Positions 11,979 to 21,099 of a DNA stretch of 64,000 nt are shown here, piece by piece. Origin of the DNA: Platerodrilus igneus (Eukaryota > Arthropoda > Insecta > Coleoptera > Lycidae); contig JARFIW010001482.1 in the NCBI GenBank assembly GCA_036346225.1, positions 396,001 to 460,000 of the forward strand. Direction: 5' to 3'. The translations under genes were made by a program, and so were the position numbers. Each line of letters begins with the position of its first letter. Within the stretch, counting starts at the first letter, position 1. The notes under the pieces are model-generated. The model worked only from the letters and a program-made list of their open reading frames with translations, had not been told where the DNA came from and searched no databases.

Positions 11979-13019
11979 CTTTAAATTTTTTGTTTATTTA
12001 ATTTTAACTCGATCTTTAAATCCTTCTAGGTCACCCAAGATATATGTTTTAATCCGGAATTTCCCGACTACCCCCGACTTTAAAATAAACCCACCATCCA
12101 AATTTTTAGCTCATGTATTTATAGAAATGTTATAACGTGGTCTAAAATTTACCGCAATATGCAAATCATTCAATTAATTTACGAATAACACACAAACTTT
12201 AAAACCAACTTAAAACATTTTTAATTCTTTTCTGCGAGATAATTTTAAGAATTCTAAGGAATTTTCAAATAAAAAATAAAAAGCTCTATAGACACCAATT
12301 ATGCATAAATTTCTCTCGTACCTTAAAAATCAATTTAAGTTTTTGTAAATCAATTTAAACATTTTCAAGGGAAACTTAATAAAACGTTTACTAAGGGTAT
12401 AGCATTATTATTGTCTGCAGAATAGTTACTAATAAAACAATTAAATTTTAAACAAATTGTACGTAATTTTTTCGGAAATCGCAGACTTGTCTATTTTCTT
12501 AACGAATCACCGAGTGAAAATACATACATTGTTATTAAATTAAAGAATTTGTATATTATTTACGAATGAAATTATAAGCTTATTAACATTGTTCACTAAC
12601 ATAGAAACAATTATTCATAAGAGGTCAGGTCAGTCGATTTCTTTGAAAGTGAAACTTCTTTTTTCTAATACAAGTAATTTTTTATGAGGTCCTATTAACT
12701 GCATATTTGGTGACACTAAAAGAAATGCAATTATCGGTTACAGTTTCAGTATATAGTCAAAGAAGAACACGCGTTGTACTATAATTTCTGCTCATCTATA
12801 TTTAACTCCATCTTTAGAACCTACTTCGGACATTTCCTTTAATCTAGACAATAAAAAAAACTTAGAAATGCTACCACTTTAAACCTAAAAATAAAAAAAC
12901 AAGATAGTGTAATACGTCTATTTATAATTTTTGCTGATGTTGGCGATACAAATAAGTAAAACAAACTTGATCAAGAAATATTATGTATTTAATAAAATAT
13001 ATACATGTATTGATAACAT
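11979..13019. other. Internal AT-rich part of the inverted-repeat element
   Basis: No gene was recognised. The sequence is AT-rich with many short homopolymers and lies downstream of the minus-strand gene at 13020-13844. It may hold the 3' UTR of that gene. Confidence 0.35.
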
Positions 13020-13844
13020 CTATAAACCGCTGTGATAACCAGAGTTTGGTGAATTTGGGATAGCCAAATCTCTAAACATTCGCGTAAGCGATCGCCTCGC
13101 AGTCGCATCTTCTAAGTACTGGATGGGGTGACATTTAATAATTTCCAAAACTGTCAAGTAATTTAAATTGTTGCAATGATTAAACAGAGAAGTACTCGCA
13201 GGGATCTTTTCTTCTAATAACGTTTGAACCCTTCTTCGTCCGTCATATTTTCACTTACATTTTTTATATCATCTGCAAATTTTTCGTAAAATTCTGGAAA
13301 GTTTCTACACCTCAATTCCTCCATTTTATAACAGATTAATTCTTGCAAATTTAATAGCTTGATGCACTCGTACTCAGGTAACACAATAACATTCTGATCT
13401 TTCGTAATCTCCCTATTATATAAATTTTCTTCTTGAAATTTATTCGCCACCAATACACGTCTATTAGATGTTTCGACAATTAGTTTCAATTTGAATTCAC
13501 GATTCAATTGTAATTCTACAACATCTCCACCAGAAAAACCATTCAATTTTACTTTTGCTGCTTTTTGGGTAAATTGTATGATTCTAAATTCCAATTGAAA
13601 ATTGCAAAACCACCCTCTCCATTTAAGTAATCCATTTTTATAGCATAATTTTGGCACATTCTACTATTGCAGATAATTTGTACGACTGGTTGCAGACCAC
13701 CGTGAAAATCAAAACCAACTTTCACGTTATGGTGGTGAAAATTTGATGTAAATTCATCTAGCGCATAGGTGGTCTTACTTACTATGTGTCGAAACATATT
13801 GGCATTCTTACATCACTTGTTACGTCAACACCAGAAAAATCCAT
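13020..13844 (-). pseudogene. Decayed unrecognised gene inside the inverted-repeat element
   Basis: Reading the minus strand, a frame opens at the ATG 13844-13842 ('MDFSGVDVTSDV'), shifts near 13790, continues through 'TTYALDEFTSNF' and 'NVKVGFDFHGGLQPV', shifts again near 13600 into 'KVKLNGFSGGDVVELQLNRE', and after a third shift near 13215 runs through 'TSLFNHCNNLNYLTVLEI' to a TAG at 13022-13020. The span is 825 bp, about 275 codons. A TATA box lies 78 bases upstream of the ATG. Codon-by-codon coherence across the shifts argues for a once-real protein. I do not recognise the family: it has no visible zinc finger, transmembrane segment or catalytic signature. The gene is broken by frameshifts. 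Confidence 0.55.
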
Positions 13845-13885
13845 CTTTAACATGTAATTTTGATCAACTCGACGATACTTTGACA

Positions 13886-13922
13886 ACTAATGCTCTGGAA
13901 CATGGCTCTCCCGCCTTTTATA
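13886..13922 (-). promoter_or_regulatory. TATA box and initiator-like site
   Basis: On the minus strand TATAAAAGG (13922-13914) is followed about 30 bases later by 'GCATTAGTT' (near 13890), an initiator-like context. The spacing to the ATG at 13844 gives a short 5' leader. This is a clean core promoter for the decayed gene. Confidence 0.5.
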
Positions 13923-13989
13923 CTGACGGCCGAGCGTACGCAGCTCATTATTATGTTAATTGGTGTTATATGAAAGTTTTGACTGGAAA

Positions 13990-14785
13990 AGTGACGCTTA
14001 GAATTATTTTATAGTGGGATTTACCTATTTGTATTTAACCACCTACACCATTTTTAGAATTTTTATAAAAATTACTCTTAGAGATATTTCTAACATAACT
14101 CCGTCGTATAAGATATCAATCGATCGGATTTTTTTTTAAATCGAACGACCCCTTACTGATTTACAGATCAACCTTTTACAAACCATACGATGTTCATCTT
14201 TAATCTATTTCTAAATAGTATTGCTTTGTTTTTTGAGATGAACTTATCGGGTCACCTATCAAATTAGTATACAGTTTTCTGGGAAATCTATATCAATTAT
14301 CACGTCTTTTAAAATTGGCTCCATCAAAGACCCGCATAATGTTTTAATATTCAAACACCTAACAGCAAAACACCTCTGCATTTTTATTTAGATTTAATTC
14401 AATAATAGAGTAAAATTTAAAAAATATTTATTAGTACCTAGGATTGTTAAAATTTTCAATTACTGCATCCACATTCAAATAATTAAACCAGGTTAAATAT
14501 ATATTAATTCTGCACTGTGAGTTTGAAAGTAGTTCGATAATCTATTTTAAATGTAGTTCAAAATAAGACGTATTTTCTAAATAAATTTAGTGAAATGTTT
14601 GATCCTTAGACTTGCATTTTTTTGTTAATGACATCTGACTATTAATTGTGAAAGGTACTTTCCTACAATTCTAGGTAACATATGGGAATACGCATTGTAA
14701 TAATTTGATTTAAATTAGGTGAGTGTAACGACAAATTATACTTATACTTTCTCTATGCGCATAAATACGAGAAAAATGATTGCTC
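13990..14785. other. Internal AT-rich part of the inverted-repeat element
   Basis: No gene, RNA or repeat was recognised upstream of the TATA box and inside the right arm. The open frame at 13769-14014 on the plus strand is the antisense of the decayed gene and its promoter. Confidence 0.35.
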
Positions 14786-15146
14786 AGTTCAGTCCAATTA
14801 ACAGATCACCCAGTGTAAAAGTGATTAAGATGGCGCTTGTTACGTAGTAAGTGTGCAATGAGTTGCAAACATTTAGAAGGCGGCGGCGTTGTTCATGCAT
14901 CGCAGGTTGTCTAACATGCAGATGGTAGTGGCGTTGTCTATGTATTGAGGGCGTCCGAGCAAGGAGGAAATCCCTTCCTTCGGTGGTGCGATTTAAAAAA
15001 TTTCAAGGGTTTTACCTAGATTAGATTGCAATGGTGGTGGCGGGAGTGGCGGTAATGACAGGTGTGACGTAAGGAAAAATGATAACATCATAAATGAGTT
15101 TTACAATTAAAAGGCGATTAGTGTTAATTTTCTTTTAAATAGCGAC
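14786..15146 (-). repeat. Right inverted-repeat arm
   Basis: It is the reverse complement of the left arm, beginning with 'gtccaattaacagatcaccc'. It keeps the GC-rich tract, the 'ccgaaggaaggg'-type block and the 'tgacgtaaggaaaaat' block, and loses similarity at about 15146. Confidence 0.8.
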
Positions 15147-15790
15147 AGGTTTAATAACGAACTTGCACTTATTAAACAAATAGCGAATCACATGGTTTCT
15201 CTGCGGTTATTGTAGATGATATTCTAAGAAAATGTAAGAATAGAAATAACATTCGTAAATCAACGACTTTGCAACCTAACATCATTAATGAATTAGTCAA
15301 ATTTGTCAAACTTCTTTTTCACAGCACCACTCAGGGTCTTAGTACAATATTTAAACAATTCAATTTCAAAGTTGCTTATAATAATACTAATAAAATTATA
15401 GATCTGTCAGGTAATCCAAAAGACAAAGTAGATAAGTTACAAAAGTCGGGGATTTATGAGATTAGCTGTTCGGGACGTGGATATTCTCAAAAACATATTG
15501 GTTAGACTAAGAGAAATATTATAACTAGATTTAAAGAGCACATTGTTTATTTCAAATATAGTAAGGTAAATATGAAAGATCTCAAGTCGTCAAACATATT
15601 TTTGAAACCAACCAGCCGTTTAAACTAGAGGATGTCAGACTGTTTAAGGCGGTGCCAACGTATTCCTCCCAAATGCGCATGAATCAATCAAAATAGTTAA
15701 ACACAAAGGACTCCTCTTAAGTTCTGATAAGGGTCCAATTCCGTCATCTGGGATTGCTTTCTCTATTAGCCTAACAACTAATGCGAACGA
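15147..15790 (+). pseudogene. Penelope-like element, C-terminal GIY-YIG part
   Basis: Frame pieces read 'NNELALIKQIANHM' near 15155, then an open frame (15269-15505) with 'FNFKVAYNNTNKIIDLSG', 'KDKVDKLQKSGIYEISCSG' and 'QKHIG', followed after one stop by 'TKRNIITRFKEHI'. The GIY...Y/HIG...R...EH order is the GIY-YIG endonuclease domain that ends Penelope-like retroelements, and 'ELxLIKxIAxxN' is the linker just before it. The reverse transcriptase is absent, so this is a 5'-truncated copy abutting the inverted-repeat element. Stops and shifts make it inactive. Confidence 0.75.
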
Positions 15791-16787
15791 ATGATTGACT
15801 TTGGTTCCGCTAACACAGTTTTAATTTTAGTATAAACTAAATGGTTTTGTTTATTAAAGCCACAATTTACTTTATTTTGTAGAGATCACCACTACTTGGT
15901 GAGGAAAATATTCTCAGGTGTTCCAAACAATTTTAGTAAATTGTTTGTTAGGAAGGATGTTACGTGCCAAAGTGGCACTGAACATTGTTTTAGTTTAATT
16001 TTGATGTGCGGAAGTTTCGCGCCATAAATTCAAAAGACTCGGTGCACGTATTTCCGTCACGTCAAAAGTGGGTTGGACGAATAATTTCGCGCCGACGCGG
16101 GAAAGGACAAAAAGGGGGAGAAGTGTTTCCGTGAGACTCTGTAACGTGGCTCTTTGCCTGGGGACTTCAAGAAGTGTGGTCGTGTTAGGTATCGTATCGT
16201 GCCTTTATCTTATATCTATGTAGATCCTTGCCTTGCTTATCTGTTTATCGCCCTTATACCATGTTTCCTTATCCGTTCCCTGCATAGGTAGGTGATAAAT
16301 CTGTAGCAGCCTAGGGAGAACCGGAGGCCACGACCCTAGATGAACGAGTCCTGGTAGCAACTGCGACTGCCGGAGCTGGTCCGAGTGCTTTGGAAGAGCG
16401 TTGGGCGTACCCCCCGTTAATTGCTTTAAAAGGGCCTCAGTAGCCCTGATGGACCTCAACAGAAGCCAACTTTAACCCAGGGACATTTTCATGTGAGTAT
16501 TTTGCTGTATATATATATATTGTCTTAAATTTATATTTTTCGATAATTGCGTATTAAATTTGTGCATTGGTGACATCATTGACAGATGGGCGCGCCGAAA
16601 TCTGTACAAAGATTAGCGCTACCAACTGCTGTGGTGTCTAATATACCGCGATTGCGGAGCGGTATTTGTGAACATTTTAAAAGGTAAGAATTTGACTTTT
16701 AAACTGTAAGAAGGATCACTACAGTCTACGTGGTGAGGAGAATATCCTCAGAATGGTTTCCTGAACAATTTTTAATGCGTTTTATTT
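15791..16787 (+). mobile_element. Penelope 3' region and repeat, with unassigned GC-richer insert
   Basis: The block at 15880-15945 ('gatcaccactacttggtgag', 'tattctcagg', 'aacaatttt') is repeated in diverged form at 16710-16770, as expected for the partial terminal repeats of Penelope-like elements. Between them lies a GC-richer segment starting TGTTACGTGCC (15958) with a perfect 'gtgcca/tggcac' hairpin. Its start resembles BEL LTR ends, but no matching second copy is present, so a solo LTR is only a possibility. Confidence 0.4.
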
Positions 16788-16843
16788 TTAAGTTTACTAC
16801 TGATGACGTCCACTTAGTGATCGAAATATGTATTTAGCTTTAA
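16788..16843 (+). ncRNA. Hammerhead-ribozyme-like fold (Penelope type)
   Basis: The core CTGATGA (16800-16806) and GAAA (16823-16826) are in the correct order and spacing. Helix I can form between CTA (16797-16799) and TAG (16835-16837), continued by TTAAG with CTTTAA across a small loop. Helix II forms from GTCCAC and GTGATC with two bulges around a TTA loop. Helix III is minimal (A-T, T-A, loop ATGT), and an ATT cleavage triplet ends at 16834. Penelope-like elements are known to carry hammerheads with very short helix III in their terminal repeats, and a Penelope fragment lies just upstream. The bulged helix II suggests reduced activity. Confidence 0.5.
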
Positions 16844-18179
16844 CTATTTTTTTGTGGTTAAGGGTTATTAATGATTTTAATTCGTATCGTGCCACAGTGT
16901 TCGAATTTATTATTATTTTTGTTCAAGTCTGCTGATCAAGTTATTGTTTAATCCAGGTTTTAAATTGCATACCCTAATCCAAGACCGAATTGGACCGACT
17001 GATGGAAGAATGAATCCTTTAAGTGTTTCTCATATACTTGTAGTTACCCGAAGATTTATAATACATTGACAATGACTGTGAACTTTGCTCAGAAGTCCGT
17101 CCATCCCTGTATTTTTTTATGAAATACTTGCAACATTATAAAGACGCCAACATTTATGTTTCTAAATTCCAATACATCGTTTAATTTGCCTTTTAAATCA
17201 AATTTATCAAAACACTTCATTCTCAACCTGTAAATTTTGCAAGATTTTCTATTTAACTGTTGTATCTTTCTTTGTAGCTTCACCTTACGGCTTGAAAGAC
17301 AAAGAAAGAATGCCCGGGTCAGTTGGCGAGTAGGCTGGCGGGGTATTATAACTACAAAAATAAAGGAAGGCCTGAAACAAGAATACACGCATTCATTCAT
17401 AAATCACAACAAAACATAAAAATAAATCTCTAATTAAAAAAAGTTACAAAAACTCAGTAGCACCAAAAATGAGCGCAAATCAATACCTATCACTTTTATA
17501 CATAAAGCCGAGAGAACAAAGAAAAATGTCACCTCTCAAAATGGCGAGCTGCAGTTTTAGGTCACAACCCTATAATAATTTCCAAACAAATTAAACAAAA
17601 TTACCCCTCTAAAAACCACAGCTCTAAATCATCATTGTAAGAACAGATGCAAAATAAATCAGTAAATAATATTTTTTTAATAAATACCTAACATTTCACA
17701 ATAAAAAAGTTAATAACTAATATAAAATTACTAATCAATGCTGTTGTGAGCCTAAAAGTACCCACATAAAATTGTCCCATTAAACTAATATAAAATTACT
17801 AGTCAATACCATCGTACGTATAAATATATTCATTCTACACATCCACAGTTTAGGCATCAATAGGACTTTATACACATGATATGGCCATCGTTACCCAGGA
17901 ACCAGATAAGAAACTAGTGACTAACCACTCACCCTCGAGTTCGCAGCGTGGGACTGATCACAGCCTCCCTAAGGGCAGGTAGGCGCAGATGGAATTGAGA
18001 TTACGTAACCCATGTATTCCCTCCACAAAATAAAGGGGTAAATGTCTCATTAAACTGGGCCAAGAAAACAGGCGGTTATGTCCACCGGAAGGAGCACACA
18101 GTGTTGTGTGCACGAATTTGTATAGATAACGAAAAATGTAACCAGTATTCTTGGTCGAATAGCTGCAGAAAGAATCAAG

Positions 18180-18529
18180 TATTCAACTTGTTTTCTAACG
18201 AGAATTAAATGCAATACCTGCGTTATCATACACAGGTGTTAAATAGAAATTTGGAAACCTTATTTCAACGAATCTTTTGGTCGTAGTAGTATAAGAATTA
18301 TTTGTACGCTATAGCAATGTGTAACAAACAAGGTACTGACTATTTAAATTATAGAGTATACTTTTGAAATTCGTAGTAAATGGGTTTAGATGAAATTATA
18401 ATAAAACGTACTTATTGTAGGAAGGTAAAATATACAGGATGGTGGGTGCGTATTGAACCGTAATCTATGTGAATGAATATTGTAAGAAAAAGATAGGTTT
18501 TAATTTACTGTCGTAAAATGAACGTAACA
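18180..18529 (-). repeat. Element X copy 2, left direct repeat
   Basis: It aligns with 20706-21094 in the same orientation. Shared blocks include 'caacgaatcttttggtcgta', 'ataataaaacgtacttattg' and 'ttttaatttactgtcgtaaa'. On the minus strand it begins TGTTACGTTC. Confidence 0.8.
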
Positions 18530-18544
18530 AATCCTCCAGTAAAA

Positions 18545-18648
18545 TTCACAGGTCGGGATAGGAAAACCAAAATAATGCGGTGGACAGTACTGTACTCAGA
18601 GGTCGGGATAGTAAAACCAAAATAATGCGGTGGACAGTACTGTACTCA
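18545..18648. repeat. Two-copy 50-bp tandem duplication
   Basis: The segment 'aggtcgggataggaaaacca' followed by 'gcggtggacagtactgtact' occurs at 18550 and 18599, with one base change. Confidence 0.8.
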
Positions 18649-19339
18649 GTACAAAAAACAAACAAAAAATTCCTTTAATTAAAAAAACCAAAAAAAACAC
18701 ACCAAAAGAAAAAAAAGAATTCTCATCCGGTTCATAGAACTAAAATACCGGACAAAACCAAAAGTTAAAAGGACCCCGGAAAATGTAGATTGGTAGTGGC
18801 AATGAGTGAGGGCAAAGATAGAACGGCGTCAACACTGTCAAAGTCGTCAAAGGACGTATGCTTCTTCAGCAAAGAAACAAAACTGTTTTCAATCTCAAAA
18901 GACGATTGGTTTCCTGCAGAAAACCAAAAGATACGAACAGAAGCGAGGTAGAAAACCAACAGTAATCGCCAAAAGTGTCAAACCTCAAAGTAAGCCAGAG
19001 AACAACAAAAATGTTGGATAGAGAAAAAAAATCAAAATACTTCAACAAACGAAAAACCGAAAAAAAGAACTGCGGACTAGGCCTAAAGTCGACTAAGTTA
19101 TGGTTTCCGAAAAAAAATGGACTAGAAAGCACCTACCACAGGAAGTGGATCGAAAATCAAACCAAGTCAGCGCGAAGACCAACAGAAAGTAAGACCCGCC
19201 ACAGGAAAAAGGAGAAGAATGTGGAACGAACGGAACTAGGAAAACAAAAAAAAAACCAAAAAGAATAACACCTAGCAACAAGTACAAGAATCATAAAAAA
19301 CCCTAAGAATTGCACAAAAGAAAATAAAACCGAATTCCA

Positions 19340-19475
19340 GTGTAGTTATGTATGAGTATGTGTGTGCGTGTGCGTGCGTGTGTGTGTATGTGTGTGTTGA
19401 TGTATGAGTATGTGAGTGAGTGAGTCTGTGTGGGTGGGTATATGTAAGAAGTGTGTGTGTATGTGTTGGACCGCT
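19340..19475. repeat. TG-rich microsatellite
   Basis: Interrupted (TG)n with 'tatgagtatgtg' units fills this stretch inside element X copy 2. It explains why no frame is open here. Confidence 0.75.
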
Positions 19476-19479
19476 TTAG

Positions 19480-19560
19480 TCGCCTCTTACGACAGGCAGG
19501 TTGTGCAATGGCGCTATTCTAATCCCGGACCCACACGGGTGAGTGAAGAAGAAAGAAAAC
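19480..19560. repeat. Dispersed repeat with TAGTCGCCTCTTACGACAGG core
   Basis: The 'tttagtcgcctcttacgaca' block followed by 'attctaatcccggacccaca' is a motif common near retroelement ends in insect genomes (general knowledge). A degenerate relative lies at 325-365. Confidence 0.45.
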
Positions 19561-19879
19561 CCAGCCAAACATGGAAGTAAATAATGAAATCGTAAAGTCC
19601 AGAAATCAAGTCCTTATGGGAGCAAAGTCGGCATAAGAATCTGAGGTGAGAGGACTAGGTATTGAGCTTAAAACGTTTCGCCGCCAGCAAGAAAATGCAG
19701 TTAAGTCCAAAACATCAGGATTTCGCCGACATACATCTTCAGGTTCGGAATCAGCATAGACTATTGTCTGCCTCTTTTAAGCAGTTTTCTGCAAAACGGG
19801 AACAGCAGGGGTGTAGTAGTTGTAGCACGCGGTTGAGGAGGAGGCAGCGAGGGTGGTTTAGGAAACTCAAAACGCGTTA

Positions 19880-20212
19880 TGGAAGAAAGTGGTTTGTTTT
19901 TAGAATTGGTTAAAAGTAAGTTAACGGTAGAAAAGAAAACATTATGGGTTGTCGGAATATCAACTGTAGAAAAAGAGAAAGTATTGGCCGTAGCAGGATC
20001 AACCTTACGAAAAGAAACACAAGCAGAGCACACTTTATTTATGATAGATAAAGGGACAGAAGCAGATAAAATTTTATCGATGAAAGATAAAGGACTAGTA
20101 GTATCGCAGTTAGGAAAGAGAACAGCGTTGGCTGTAAGAATATTACCCTTAGGAAAAGGAGCAGATTCCGATAATACTTCAGCAACAGCTGTTATTGCAG
20201 ACACGCCAGAAA
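19880..20212. repeat. 39-bp minisatellite open on both strands
   Basis: On the plus strand the frame 19879-20223 falls into 13-residue units: 'TVEKEKVLAVAGS', 'TLRKETQAEHTLF', 'MIDKGTEADKILS', then shorter relatives. The opposite strand is also open (19761-20204) with its own 13-residue units such as 'PLSFIDKILSASV' and 'PLSIINKVCSACV'. A 39-bp period that avoids stops keeps both strands open, so neither frame alone proves a gene. In the element's own orientation the minus-strand frame would be the sense one. Confidence 0.55.
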
Positions 20213-20293
20213 TTCTTGAATAAAACCATTTAAGAAAGCAGGAACAGGTAAAATTTTCATAACAACAGCAACAGGCATTAAAGATGCAGGTTC

Positions 20294-20710
20294 CTAAACT
20301 TCAACAGGACTTTCTCTGACTGAATTAGAAGTTATTGTCACTTCAGATACATTTATTATTGCAGACACGACGGAAATTTCATTAGTAGAATTATTTAAGA
20401 AAGCAGGAATAAGCTCTTGAGAAGCTAGCTGTAAATCGCTAATTCGAAGTATGGGTTGCAATGGTGGAGGAAGCACAGCCTGGGGTCGAAGCGAATACGT
20501 AGGATACATTTGATCATTTTTTGAATCCCAACGGACAGAAGAAATTCGGTTCCTGTTAGTAGAGGTTCGGTTAGTAGGAGCGTAATAGCCGTAACAATCA
20601 ATATTATAATTTGAACACACATATGGTTGAAAAGGATAGCATGTGCTAATAGTATGGCGAGCAGAAGGGGATGCAGAAAAAAATGTAGAACTAGAGACCG
20701 AAGTAGTCAA
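20294..20710 (-). CDS. Unrecognised Ser/Thr/Pro/Tyr-rich frame of element X
   Basis: A 138-codon frame begins at or before 20710, right after the element's first direct repeat in the minus direction. It is rich in Ser, Thr, Tyr, Asn and Pro ('CSNYNIDCYGYYAPTNRT') and ends at 20294. Together with the repeat frame below 20204 it could be the remains of a low-complexity gag-like protein. There is no zinc knuckle, protease or RT signature, and no ATG at the start. Confidence 0.25.
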   Translation of the reverse strand: MTTSVSSSTFFSASPSARHTISTCYPFQPYVCSNYNIDCYGYYAPTNRTSTNRNRISSVRWDSKNDQMYPTYSLRPQAVLPPPLQPILRISDLQLASQELIPAFLNNSTNEISVVSAIINVSEVTITSNSVRESPVEV

Positions 20711-21094
20711 CTCGTTTTCTAGCGAGAATTAAATGCATTACTCGAGTTATCATACATATGTATTAAATAGAAACTTGCAAACCCGCTTTATCATATAACA
20801 CGATACCTTATTTCAACGAATCTTTTGGTCGTAGCAGTATAAGAATTAATTGTACGCTATAACAATGTGTAGCAAGCCAGCGGACACCGAAAACAAGGTA
20901 CAAACTGATTAAATTATGGAGTAAACTTTTGAAATTTGTAACAAATGGGTTTATATAAAATTATAATAAAACGTACTTATTGTAGGAAGGTAAAATGTAC
21001 AGGATGGTGGGTGAGTATTGAAGCGGAATCTTTGTGATTGAATAATGTAAGAAAGGGGTAGGTTTTAATTTACTGTCGTAAAATAAACGTAACA
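20706..21094 (-). repeat. Element X copy 2, right direct repeat
   Basis: Direct-repeat partner of 18180-18529, about 40 bp longer because of small indels. Its minus-strand end leads into the unrecognised frame at 20710-20294. Confidence 0.8.
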
Positions 21095-21099
21095 ACCTT

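Larger units (their letters stand above)
11240..15146. mobile_element. Element bounded by long inverted repeats
   Basis: A left arm (11240-11728) and an inverted right arm (14786-15146) match over more than 330 bp. The innermost 35 bases are nearly identical: 'cacttttacactgggtgatc' on the left is the reverse complement of the right arm. About 3.06 kb lies between the arms and carries one decayed gene on the minus strand (13020-13844). Long terminal inverted repeats with an internal gene suggest a DNA transposon or an integrated linear-genome element. No transposase, helicase or capsid signature was recognised. The right arm stops where Penelope-like coding sequence begins, so the outer end is truncated or overwritten. 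Confidence 0.6.
17280..21094 (-). mobile_element. LTR-like element X, copy 2, inverted
   Basis: Reading the minus strand: a direct repeat starting TGTTACG (21094 down to 20706), about 2.2 kb internal, a second repeat (18529 down to about 18180) preceded by 'ACTGGAGGATT', then about 900 bp more that matches copy 1 at 4876-5770. Copy 2 has extra internal sequence (19330-20705) that copy 1 lacks. The extra sequence holds a TG-rich tract, a 39-bp minisatellite and an unrecognised minus-strand frame. The sharing of sequence beyond the second repeat means simple LTR-element ends do not explain the unit. Confidence 0.55.

Noticed and set aside
15958..16690. Solo LTR beginning TGTTACG within the Penelope 3' region
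   Set aside because: The start resembles BEL LTRs, but no clear end, target duplication or second copy is present, so it is kept only as a possibility in the Penelope 3' entry.
18806..19268. Lys/Arg-rich plus-strand frames in element X copy 2
   Set aside because: They arise from an A-rich strand. The equivalent region of copy 1 has no matching frame, and the antisense T-rich frames in copy 1 are likewise not conserved.
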